Shown in pieces: positions 14,976-22,257 of a stretch of DNA of 24,708 nt (position 1 is its first letter; each line of letters opens with the position of its first letter). Below the pieces are notes generated by a model that had not been told where the DNA came from, made no database searches, and saw only the letters and a program-made list of their open reading frames with translations. The stretch is from positions 1 through 24,708 of the forward strand of contig JBJTYE010000071.1 in NCBI GenBank assembly GCA_046082625.1, read 5' to 3'. The DNA comes from Casp-actino8 sp046082625 (GTDB lineage: Bacteria > Actinomycetota > Acidimicrobiia > Acidimicrobiales > Ilumatobacteraceae). The position numbers were made by a program, and so were the translations under genes.

Positions 14976-16415
14976 TCATGACGCGGGTCGGGTGAGCTCG
15001 GTGCGGATCCGCCCCGACATGCGGGCGAGCACCACGGCCACGGCCACGATCAGCAGTCCCGATACCGAGATCAACAACGGGGCTCGGCCTTCACCTGGGA
15101 AGAAGTGGGCCACGGTCCAGGGCACGTAGACCAAGAGACCGACCAGTCCGAACATCGACAAGAGAACCCGACCGGGCATGGTTCCGAGAGCGATGAACAC
15201 GATCGACACGACCAGTCCCGACACGGTCGCCAGAGCCAGGGACTGGGTGCCGGTGATCGCCGGACCGATGAGGACGGCCAACGCCCCCACGACTTGAAAG
15301 GCCACGTCGACGCGCACCAGGCGAACTCGAGCCACCGCGATCAGGATGCATCCGACGATCCACACCACGAGACCGGTCACCACCCCGGCATCGCGGGCGT
15401 AGTACACGAGCGCTCCGGGGGTGCTCTGAATCAACCCGATGATTCCGATGATCCCGAGCACCATGTCGAAGGGAGCCGCCAGGTGTCGGCGCGCCGAAAC
15501 GGCGGCGGCGATCATGAGCGACGACGACGCGATGACGAACAGGAATCCCGCTCCGTCCCATGCGGACACGGTGAGATAGGCGCCGACCACCACCGACACT
15601 CCGCCGACGGCGACCGGAATCACCGGCAGGATCGGCGAACGTCGTAACGCCACCACCACCATGACGATTCCGAGGGCCCAGACTCCGAGTCCGCCCCATC
15701 GGGCATCGGTGAGATCACCGATGGCCGTGCCGACGAGGATGGACACACTGGCGCAGAATGCCGCCTCCTGGATGGGACGGGACCGTCCGGCCCACAAGGC
15801 GCCGTTCAGAGTGGCGGCCACCAGGGAGATCAGAACCCAGTGCTGAGATCCGCGATCCCATGCGATGACGTCGTGGGAGATCACGTAGGCCAGCAGCCCG
15901 ACTGCAGGCGTGGCCCCGGTCCACAAGAACCACCGCAGGCGCATCAGAGCCGGATCGGCGTCTTCGTGCACCAGTGCTCCCGCTCCCACCAACAGCGCCG
16001 TGACCACCGCCGCCACCGCCACGTGCACCCCCGCCGACCAGTCGGACCAGTAGGCGGACACGAGCAGGATCACCCCGGCGACACCGAGCACACCACCGAG
16101 ATACCCGAGGGCCTCGGCGATGGCGGGCACTTTGCGAGCCGGTCGCGTCGATGTCGCCGGCTGGCTGGCCGCCGCTCGCCGCTCGAAGTCCCGAATCCGT
16201 TCGGCCTCGGCATCCGTCAGCACGCCGCCGGCGATCCAGCGATCCAGCAGAGACGAGATGTAGGGATGCACGCTCGATGAACCGGTCGCCGGTCGGCCAG
16301 CGGACGACTTCGGGACCGCCGGGGAGATCATCGGAGACGGGAGCCGGGCAGCACGTCGCCGGGACAGAACCACGACCACCACCACGATCACGAGAAACAG
16401 AACACCGATGATCAT
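14976..16415 (-). CDS. Polytopic membrane protein, DUF2157-like
   Basis: A 479-residue integral membrane protein. It starts with one hydrophobic helix (residues 2-18) and a basic, Pro/Ser-rich linker. A short helical motif, LLDRWIAGGVLTDAEAERIRDFE (about 56-78), resembles the N-terminal segment of DUF2157 proteins. About twelve hydrophobic helices follow (about 105-470). I see no enzyme motif. DUF2157 members have no established function. The ATG at 16415 is preceded by AAAGGAG at 8 nt, and TAGCGT (16453-16448, minus strand) is a likely -10. It is divergent from the VanJ-like gene, so the pair may be co-regulated. Confidence 0.6.
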   Translation of the reverse strand: MIIGVLFLVIVVVVVVLSRRRAARLPSPMISPAVPKSSAGRPATGSSSVHPYISSLLDRWIAGGVLTDAEAERIRDFERRAAASQPATSTRPARKVPAIAEALGYLGGVLGVAGVILLVSAYWSDWSAGVHVAVAAVVTALLVGAGALVHEDADPALMRLRWFLWTGATPAVGLLAYVISHDVIAWDRGSQHWVLISLVAATLNGALWAGRSRPIQEAAFCASVSILVGTAIGDLTDARWGGLGVWALGIVMVVVALRRSPILPVIPVAVGGVSVVVGAYLTVSAWDGAGFLFVIASSSLMIAAAVSARRHLAAPFDMVLGIIGIIGLIQSTPGALVYYARDAGVVTGLVVWIVGCILIAVARVRLVRVDVAFQVVGALAVLIGPAITGTQSLALATVSGLVVSIVFIALGTMPGRVLLSMFGLVGLLVYVPWTVAHFFPGEGRAPLLISVSGLLIVAVAVVLARMSGRIRTELTRPAS

Positions 16416-16569
16416 CGAACACTCCTTTCGACGAACGTGACGAGCACACGCTAATCATCGACACCTGGTGATCCGCGACACAGATGTCCCGGTCGGGCAC
16501 CCGACGAACACCGTTAGGATTTGGCGGACACATGGAGACGGAGCACGACGTCAGGCGGACGACATCCAG
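16416..16569. promoter_or_regulatory. Divergent promoter region between the DUF2157-like and VanJ-like genes
   Basis: On the minus strand, TAGCGT (16453-16448) and AAAGGAG serve the start at 16415. On the plus strand, TAGGAT (16515-16520) is the best -10 for the downstream gene. It places transcription start near 16527 and argues for the GTG at 16570 over the upstream GTG at 16468. No clear -35 or operator palindrome is visible. Confidence 0.45.
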
Positions 16570-17568
16570 GTGCTGAGAGTCGTCCTGTGGACTTTGGTGG
16601 CCGTCGTGGCCATCGATCTGATCACCATCGTCCTGCGGATCAGCCGTTGGCGAGCCGTGGTCTTTCTCCAGTCGGTCACGCCCCTCGTGGCCCTGGTCGG
16701 TGTCGGTGTCACGGCGACGGCCATGTTTCTTGGCGATGCTCTCCTGCTCCTGGCAAGTGCAGTCGGATCCATGTCCCTGTTCGTTCTGATCTTCGCTTCC
16801 TGGCAGAGCCAACGAGACCCGGTGGGAAACGACGTCCCGAGCGAACTGCGTGTGGCCCACGCCAATCTCCTGCACTCGAATCCTGCGCCGGCCCGCGCCG
16901 TGCACGACACCCTGTCCTGCGCCGCCGATGTCATCGCCTTCAGCGAGATCACCGTCGAACTCCATGGACATGCTCTGGACCACCCGAGGTCGCACGACTG
17001 GCCCCATCGCCTACACGATCTGCAGGACGGGCCCCGCGGCATCGCCTTGTGGAGCAAGTACCCGTTCGCCGAGGGTCGAATCGAACGTCTGCACGATTGC
17101 CACGCAGCGGTGGCCACGATTCGTACACCGTCCGGGTCCGAGATTCGAGTTCTCGCCATCCATCCGATGGCACCGGTGTCGCGACGGAAACTGCGCGACT
17201 GGGCACCGTCGCTCGAGCGGATCGGCCTTGCACTCACCGCATCGGACCTTCCCGGTGTGGCCATCGGCGACTACAACGCCACGCATTGGCACCCACCGAT
17301 GCGTCGTCTCTACCGGGCCGGACTCGCCAATGCCCATCTCCGCCGAGGACGAATCTTCGCGTCCACCTATCCGGTGGGACGACGACTACGGCCGTTCGTC
17401 GGGCTGGATCACGCCCTCGTCACCGCCGATATCGCCGTCCACGACGTGACGCACCTGGACGTCACCGGAAGCGATCACCGAGGAATCGTGGTGGACCTGA
17501 GCATCCGGTCGACTTCCTCGCCCGGTCGATTCAGATCGAAGGATCGACACCGGTCAGGGAGAGACTGA
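16570..17568 (+). CDS. Membrane-anchored endonuclease/exonuclease/phosphatase family protein (VanJ-like)
   Basis: A 332-residue protein with three N-terminal membrane helices (about residues 4-22, 29-54 and 56-78) followed by an EEP-fold domain, probably outside the membrane. EEP residues are Asn99 (VAHANLLHSN), Glu126 (FSEIT), His198 (IHPMAP), Asp234 and Asn236 (IGDYNATHWHP), Asp280-His281 (GLDHALV) and the terminal Asp302-His303 (SDHRGIVVDL). The arrangement matches actinobacterial VanJ/StaP proteins, linked to teicoplanin resistance through lipid-pyrophosphate processing. That substrate is an inference. A GTG at 16570 (MLRVVLW) is preferred because a likely -10 lies between it and the GTG at 16468. 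The last 13 codons are antisense to the end of the SDR gene. Nearby L,D-transpeptidases fit an envelope role. Confidence 0.8.
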   Translation: MLRVVLWTLVAVVAIDLITIVLRISRWRAVVFLQSVTPLVALVGVGVTATAMFLGDALLLLASAVGSMSLFVLIFASWQSQRDPVGNDVPSELRVAHANLLHSNPAPARAVHDTLSCAADVIAFSEITVELHGHALDHPRSHDWPHRLHDLQDGPRGIALWSKYPFAEGRIERLHDCHAAVATIRTPSGSEIRVLAIHPMAPVSRRKLRDWAPSLERIGLALTASDLPGVAIGDYNATHWHPPMRRLYRAGLANAHLRRGRIFASTYPVGRRLRPFVGLDHALVTADIAVHDVTHLDVTGSDHRGIVVDLSIRSTSSPGRFRSKDRHRSGRD

Positions 17569-18430
17569 GATCCCACAGTCGTCGGGCATCGTCGTCGTTG
17601 CGCGCCCGACGGCTCGGCGTCTCGACCACCGGGTCGCCGAACATGTGGAATCGCGGACCCACCAGTTGGCCGGCACCGATCGTCGGATCGACGGCGGCCC
17701 GTACCTGGGAAAGAGCCCCTTCGACGCCGGTGCGAACCAGGACCGGCGTGAACCGTCGCATGATCGTATTGGTGACCGATGTGCCCAATTTGCCCAACTC
17801 GGTACGCGCCGTGCCCGGATGGGCGGCCACGGACGTGACAGTCGAGCTGGCGGCGCGCAACCGTCGGTCCAATTCCCGGGTGAACAACAGATTCGCCAGT
17901 TTGCTCTGGAAGTAGGCGCCCCAGCGGCTGTATCGGCGTCGTTCGAACATCGGGTCGTCCAGATCGATGCGACCCGGTCGATGTCCCATACTCGAGACGT
18001 TGACCACCCGTCCCGATGTGGCGAGCGCGGGCAGCAGCGCATGGGTGAGCGCGAAATGACCGAGGTGGTTGATCCCGAAATGCGTTTCGAAACCGTCGAC
18101 GGTCGTCCCGCGGTCGAGCGCCATCACTCCAGCGTTGTTGACCAGTACGTCGACGGCCGGAACGGCTGAGGTCAGTTGCCGTGTGAAGGATCGAATCGAA
18201 GCCAAGTCGCCGAGATCCAGGTCGAGAACGATCAGATCGCCGGCAGCGGTCGTGGCGCGAATGTCGGCCACGGCCCGTTCGGCCTTGACGCGATTGCGGC
18301 ACCCCATGACCACCGTGGCACCGGCAGCGGCGAGATACCGGGTGGTCTCCAAGCCGATCCCCGAGTTCGCTCCGGTCACCACCATCGTGCGACCTGCCAG
18401 ATTCGGTACGTCCCGAACGGACCAACCCAC
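17531..18430 (-). CDS. Short-chain dehydrogenase/reductase (retinol-dehydrogenase/WWOX-like)
   Basis: A 299-residue classical SDR. The nucleotide-binding motif TGANSGIG is residues 19-26, and CRN (44-46) favours NADP(H). NNAG is 98-101, the catalytic Ser is 146 (VNVSSMGH), and Tyr173 and Lys177 form YxxxK (AYFQSK). NHLGHF (121-126) is typical of the retinol dehydrogenase/protochlorophyllide reductase-like group, whose bacterial members are often misnamed. The substrate is unknown. The GTG at 18430 follows AAAGGGGGA at about 6 nt, and a -10 TAGGGT (18458-18453, minus strand) overlaps the alternative GTG at 18454, so the shorter start is chosen. Its 3' end overlaps the VanJ-like gene by 38 bp, tail to tail. 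Confidence 0.88.
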   Translation of the reverse strand: MGWSVRDVPNLAGRTMVVTGANSGIGLETTRYLAAAGATVVMGCRNRVKAERAVADIRATTAAGDLIVLDLDLGDLASIRSFTRQLTSAVPAVDVLVNNAGVMALDRGTTVDGFETHFGINHLGHFALTHALLPALATSGRVVNVSSMGHRPGRIDLDDPMFERRRYSRWGAYFQSKLANLLFTRELDRRLRAASSTVTSVAAHPGTARTELGKLGTSVTNTIMRRFTPVLVRTGVEGALSQVRAAVDPTIGAGQLVGPRFHMFGDPVVETPSRRARNDDDARRLWDLSLSLTGVDPSI

Positions 18431-18512
18431 GATTCCCCCTTTCGGCGCAATCACCCTACTCCCCGCCGGTCACCAGGGTCGGTGGAAGATGTTGAGTAAG
18501 GTTTCGTCTCGT

Positions 18513-19454
18513 ATGTCTGGAAACGATCGCCGGGAGAGCCTGGTTCTCGGGATCTTTCTCGGCGTGTGCTTCTTCTTGGTCCTGGTGGCCCTCGGTGGAT
18601 TGCGCGACTCGGTTCCGCTGGCCGTGATCCGGCCGGCGACGGCGTGGGCCGGCCCGCAGTCGGACGTTGCCGCGTCATTCGTCGACGCGCCAGACGACCT
18701 GGACTCGACGGTGACGCCCGAACCCTGCTCTCTCAGCGGCGTCCCTCTCGCGTACGGAAGTTTCGGCGACGACGTCTTCTGCCTGCAGGACGCCCTGGTC
18801 GAGACAGGACATCTCGACGGTCCGGCGGACGGTCTCTTCGGCGAGGCCACCGTCCTGGCGGTGACGACCTTCCAGACCCAGCAGGGCCTCCGTACCGATG
18901 GCATCGTCGGCCGCCCGACAGGCTCGGCCCTCGGCATCTGGCCTCCTGATCCACCGGCAGTCGTGCGCACCCCGACCCCGGCACCCGGGGCCACCGATCT
19001 GTGGGGCCTGCCGCTGTCATCGGTGGCGGTGAGTGGGCCGGACGCTCCTCCCCTTCCCCCGAATTCGGGCACCGGGTACCGGCTGGTCTACGACCGCGCC
19101 GCCCAGCGAGTCTGGGCGGTGGACGACGACGAGACCGTGATCCGTTCGTGGCTGGTGTCGGGAAGCCGTAACGACAACGAAGTTCCTGGGATCCACATCG
19201 TCTACAGCCGTTCGGGGATATCGGAATCGCTGGACGGGGCGTCGTCGTTCCGCTTCATGGTGCGTTGGCTCGACACCGGAGACGACGCCATCGGATTCCA
19301 TTCACTGCCCCGCCGCACCTTCGATGGCAGTCCCTACCAGTCGGAGGACGAATTGGGCGTCCCGCAGTCCGGAGGCTGCCAGCGCCAAGCCGATCTGGAT
19401 GCCGAATTCACCTGGAAATTCGCCCCGCGTGGCACCATCGTGGTCGTGATCTGA
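18513..19454 (+). CDS. YkuD-type L,D-transpeptidase with peptidoglycan-binding domain, tandem copy 1
   Basis: A 313-residue secreted or membrane-anchored protein. L,D-transpeptidases make 3-3 peptidoglycan cross-links or attach proteins to peptidoglycan. One N-terminal hydrophobic helix is at about 9-30. A PG_binding_1-type helical domain follows (about 75-142: DDVFCLQDALVETGHLDG, FGEATVLAVTTFQTQQGL), then a PPLPPNSG linker and the YkuD domain (about 185-313). The catalytic His263 is in GFHSLP and Cys289 in SGGCQRQ. The classical SHGC motif is changed to SGGC, and the His-Cys spacing is 26 residues, longer than usual. Cys72 and Cys90 may pair. An ATG at 18489 is an alternative start; TAAGGT (18497-18502) as a -10 would favour 18513. 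Start confidence is moderate. The next gene is a close paralogue 63 bp downstream. Confidence 0.83.
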   Translation: MSGNDRRESLVLGIFLGVCFFLVLVALGGLRDSVPLAVIRPATAWAGPQSDVAASFVDAPDDLDSTVTPEPCSLSGVPLAYGSFGDDVFCLQDALVETGHLDGPADGLFGEATVLAVTTFQTQQGLRTDGIVGRPTGSALGIWPPDPPAVVRTPTPAPGATDLWGLPLSSVAVSGPDAPPLPPNSGTGYRLVYDRAAQRVWAVDDDETVIRSWLVSGSRNDNEVPGIHIVYSRSGISESLDGASSFRFMVRWLDTGDDAIGFHSLPRRTFDGSPYQSEDELGVPQSGGCQRQADLDAEFTWKFAPRGTIVVVI

Positions 19455-19517
19455 CCGAGTGCAACCGGTCACCCGACCGAACGACACGAACGGGACTCAG
19501 TAACCTCGAGGGACGGT

Positions 19518-20465
19518 ATGACTTCGCCCCAACAGCGCACGATGCTCATGTCCGCAGTCGGAGTGGTGGCTGCCATGGTTCTCGTGATCGGTCTGGTGAC
19601 CGGGTCCGAAGGCGCCGACGATCCGGTGACCCCGACGACCGACGGCGCCACGTCGACCACGTCCGTCTCGGTTGACCCCGATGACGGTTTCACCCCGGTT
19701 CTGGACCTAGTCGGCGAAGAGGTCACGTCCACCGAACCGTGCCGCATGGACGGAAGCCTGGGTGGAGGCGACAGCGGGCCGGATGTGCTCTGTCTGCAAG
19801 AGGCCCTCATCGCCGCTGGCTACCTGAGTGGATCGCCGAGCGGCCGCTACGACAACGCCACCGCGGCGGCCGTGACCCGATTGCAGGAGGAACGCGAACT
19901 CTTCGTGGACGGAATCGCCGGACGCGAAACGGCATTGTCCCTCGGTATCTGGATCGACGAGGCGGCCAACGTGGTGCGCACTCCGGTTCCGCTTCCGGGT
20001 GCTGTCGACGTGCTCGGATTCCCGTTGTCGTCGGTGGCCAGCAGCGGACCCGATGCCCCGCCATTGCCGCCCAACTCGGGATCCGGTCGCCGTTTGGTCT
20101 ATGAACGCTCCGGTCAGCGCGTCTGGGCCGTCGACGAGAACGAGCAGATCATTCGTTCGTGGCTGGTGTCGGGCAGCAAGTACGACAACGAGACTCCGGG
20201 AACGCACCAGGTGTACAGCCGTTCGGACGTATCCACCGCCTGGAATGGCAAGGCCTACCTCTACAAGATGGTGCGATGGCTGCAGACCGACATCGGTGCC
20301 ATCGGGTTCCATGCCCTTCCGGTACGAGTCTCCGACGGATCGGTGTACCAGACCGAAGAAGAACTCGGACTCCGTCTCTCGGGTGGCTGCCAACGTCAGG
20401 CGAACTTGGATGCCGACTTCGTCTGGGAGTTCGCCCAGATCGGCACTCCCGTGGTCGTCATCTGA
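19518..20465 (+). CDS. YkuD-type L,D-transpeptidase with peptidoglycan-binding domain, tandem copy 2
   Basis: A 315-residue paralogue of the preceding gene with the same architecture: N-terminal helix (about 9-28), Thr/Asp-rich linker, PG-binding domain (about 85-144), PPLPPNSG linker (181-188) and YkuD domain. The catalytic His265 is in GFHALP and Cys291 in LSGGCQRQ; both proteins end in VVVI. The catalytic domain is much better conserved than the N-terminal third, as expected of an older tandem duplication that has diverged in its targeting part. Cys75 and Cys92 match the possible disulfide of copy 1. TAACCT (19501-19506) is a candidate -10 and GAGGGA lies 5-10 nt before the ATG. It ends 9 bp from the convergent surE stop. 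Confidence 0.85.
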   Translation: MTSPQQRTMLMSAVGVVAAMVLVIGLVTGSEGADDPVTPTTDGATSTTSVSVDPDDGFTPVLDLVGEEVTSTEPCRMDGSLGGGDSGPDVLCLQEALIAAGYLSGSPSGRYDNATAAAVTRLQEERELFVDGIAGRETALSLGIWIDEAANVVRTPVPLPGAVDVLGFPLSSVASSGPDAPPLPPNSGSGRRLVYERSGQRVWAVDENEQIIRSWLVSGSKYDNETPGTHQVYSRSDVSTAWNGKAYLYKMVRWLQTDIGAIGFHALPVRVSDGSVYQTEEELGLRLSGGCQRQANLDADFVWEFAQIGTPVVVI

Positions 20466-20474
20466 CGAGTCGTT

Positions 20475-21332
20475 CTAGTCGGTGAGCACTCCGCGCCGCG
20501 ATGAATCTCCGTCGTGGAGGAGATGATCCAACGTCTTTTCGGCTTGGGACATGTCAGGGCGATGATGGTTCTCGATGGGGCTCAGGTAGCTGACGCTCAC
20601 GTACCCGTTCTGGACCAGCCCACCGTCGGTGTCATGGGGCAGTTCGGCAGCATCACCCCACGCCATCCTCACGTAGTAACTGCCCTCGTACCCTTCCTTG
20701 GCCTCGAGGCTGGCCGTGCTCATGCGACGTGGTGGCTCGTGACCGACGCGTCCGTACTGCCAACCCTTGATCTCGCCGATCTCGCAGTTCGGAACGTTGA
20801 GATTGGCGACCACCGGAGTGGCAGGCATGTCGGCGATGAGTCCTTCGACGAACGTGGCCGCCACCGCCGCCGCGGTGTGCCACTTCTGTCCCACCAGCAT
20901 CTCATCCCACGCCTGTCCTTCGACGCCGTATCCGGTGACGGCCTGACTGACGGCCACACCGGACACCAAGCCGTTGCGGGCCGTGATCGCCGCGCCGACG
21001 GTTCCCGAGTGGTACACGGATCGGCCGACATTGGCGCCCGGGTTGATGCCCGACACGATCAGATCGAACGGCGCCCCGAAGGCCCCGAGTCGAGCGAACA
21101 TCACACAGAGAGCTGGAGGACCGGTGACCGCCCAGGCTTCGTCGATACCGTCGATGGACATCCGGTGCACCTCGGGTTGGATGAGGTGCAAGGCGCCGAG
21201 GGCCACACTGGCCCCCGAGAACTCACGGTCCGGGGCCACCACCACCACGTCGCCGAGGGGTTTCATGGCTCTCGCCAGAACATGGAGTCCGACGGAATCG
21301 ATCCCGTCGTCGTTGGTCACGAGGATGCGCAT
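20475..21332 (-). CDS. surE: 5'-nucleotidase SurE
   Basis: A 285-residue SurE, a metal-dependent nucleoside 5'-monophosphate phosphatase linked to stationary-phase survival. The metal site is clear: Asp8 and Asp9 in VTNDDGID, Ser39 in APDREFSGAS and Asn97 in SGINPGANVG. The following SVYHSGTVGAA is also typical. The protein is slightly longer than the usual 250-residue SurE because of its C-terminal part (about 210-285). The frame stays open upstream to 21908, but MRILVTNDDG at 21332 is the universal SurE N-terminus. No good Shine-Dalgarno precedes it; CACCAT ends 6 nt before the ATG. The enoyl-CoA hydratase gene lies 56 bp upstream on the same strand. Confidence 0.93.
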   Translation of the reverse strand: MRILVTNDDGIDSVGLHVLARAMKPLGDVVVVAPDREFSGASVALGALHLIQPEVHRMSIDGIDEAWAVTGPPALCVMFARLGAFGAPFDLIVSGINPGANVGRSVYHSGTVGAAITARNGLVSGVAVSQAVTGYGVEGQAWDEMLVGQKWHTAAAVAATFVEGLIADMPATPVVANLNVPNCEIGEIKGWQYGRVGHEPPRRMSTASLEAKEGYEGSYYVRMAWGDAAELPHDTDGGLVQNGYVSVSYLSPIENHHRPDMSQAEKTLDHLLHDGDSSRRGVLTD

Positions 21333-21388
21333 GGTTCCATGGTGGCCGATCACGGCCGGAATTCCACGTCGCTCGGGTGAACCTGCGG

Positions 21389-22174
21389 TCAACGACCGGT
21401 GAAATGTGCCGGACGGCGCTCCAGGAAGGCCGCTACGCCCTCCCGGTGGTCCTCGCTCTTGAAGCACCGGGACATGGCGTCGGTGTGGCGGTCCATGTGG
21501 TCCCCCACCGGATCCCCGAGGCCGCGATAGGTCAGCTCTTTGATCAGCCGCAGACTGTGCGGCGACCCGGTGGCGATCCGTTCGGCCAGCGCCAATGCCT
21601 GCGGCAGCAGTTCGGTCGGCGGGACGACGTCGACGACGTACCCGAGACGCAGAGCTTCGTCGGCGTCGATCATGGCTCCCGTGTACATCAGGCGCAGGGC
21701 GTGCTGGACGCCGATCAGACGCGGCAACAACCACGTCCCGGCGCCGGTGTCGGGTACCAGTCCGCGATGCACGAAGTTCCAGGCGAAGCGGGCATTGGTG
21801 GAAGCCAGCCGCAGATCGCACTGCACGGTGAACTCGGCACCCATGCCGACGGCCGGCCCGTCGATGGCACAAATGGTCGGCTTGGGGCATTGCACGATCG
21901 GCCACCACTTCTCGGTCTCCTCCGCCGAGCCGCGCAGACCTCGTTGCTCACCGGGAATGGTGGACAGGTCGGCGAGGTCGGTACCGGCGCAGAAGGCACC
22001 GGGCACTCCGGTCACCACCAGAACCGAGATCTCATCGTCGGCTCCGGCAGCGGCGACCGTCTCGATGAACGCGCCGAGCATGGCGAAGGTCATGGCGTTC
22101 TTCTTCTCGGGTCGGTCGATGGTGATGATGCCGGTCCGACCCTCACGGGTGTAGCGGATGTGGGGATTCGCCAT
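21389..22174 (-). CDS. Enoyl-CoA hydratase/isomerase family protein
   Basis: A 261-residue crotonase-family protein. Typical blocks are TIDRPEKKNAMTFAM (about residues 18-32), AFCAGTDLADLS (about 60-71), DGPAVGMGAEFTVQCDLRLAS (about 103-123) and LPRLIGVQHALRLMYTG (about 148-164), ending REGVAAFLERRPAHF. The first catalytic Glu of crotonase is present (GMGAEFTVQCD). The second, normally in QPEI, is replaced in AWNFVHRG. Isomerase or other acyl-CoA activity is therefore as likely as hydration. A TACGCT hexamer (22186-22181, minus strand) lies 6 nt before the ATG, so its transcript may be leaderless. It lies between surE downstream and an L,D-transpeptidase gene upstream, all on the same strand. 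Confidence 0.9.
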   Translation of the reverse strand: MANPHIRYTREGRTGIITIDRPEKKNAMTFAMLGAFIETVAAAGADDEISVLVVTGVPGAFCAGTDLADLSTIPGEQRGLRGSAEETEKWWPIVQCPKPTICAIDGPAVGMGAEFTVQCDLRLASTNARFAWNFVHRGLVPDTGAGTWLLPRLIGVQHALRLMYTGAMIDADEALRLGYVVDVVPPTELLPQALALAERIATGSPHSLRLIKELTYRGLGDPVGDHMDRHTDAMSRCFKSEDHREGVAAFLERRPAHFTGR

Positions 22175-22180
22175 GACCGA

Positions 22181-22186
22181 AGCGTA
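22181..22186 (-). promoter_or_regulatory. -10 hexamer of the enoyl-CoA hydratase gene (leaderless start)
   Basis: TACGCT read on the minus strand, 6 nt before the ATG at 22174. It is the same arrangement as at several other genes in the window. Confidence 0.4.
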
Positions 22187-22226
22187 TTGCCCTCGACGGA
22201 GAGCGCCCGCACGGAGTCCCGGTCGC

Positions 22227-22254
22227 CGCCGTCCGTCGAGAAGCAGGGACGGCG
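22227..22254 (-). terminator. Possible hairpin terminator after the third L,D-transpeptidase gene
   Basis: CGCCGTCC (22227-22234) and GGACGGCG (22247-22254) form a perfect 8-bp stem with a 12-nt loop, 3 bp beyond the stop of the minus-strand gene. There is no U-tract. An alternative pairing uses CTCGACGGA (22192-22200) with TCCGTCGAG (22232-22240). Confidence 0.45.
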
Positions 22255-22257
22255 TCG

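Noticed and set aside
16521..17915. 464-codon plus-strand frame across the VanJ-like gene and the SDR 3' end
   Set aside because: The true EEP motifs are in another frame, and the product is Arg/Pro/His-rich shadow sequence.
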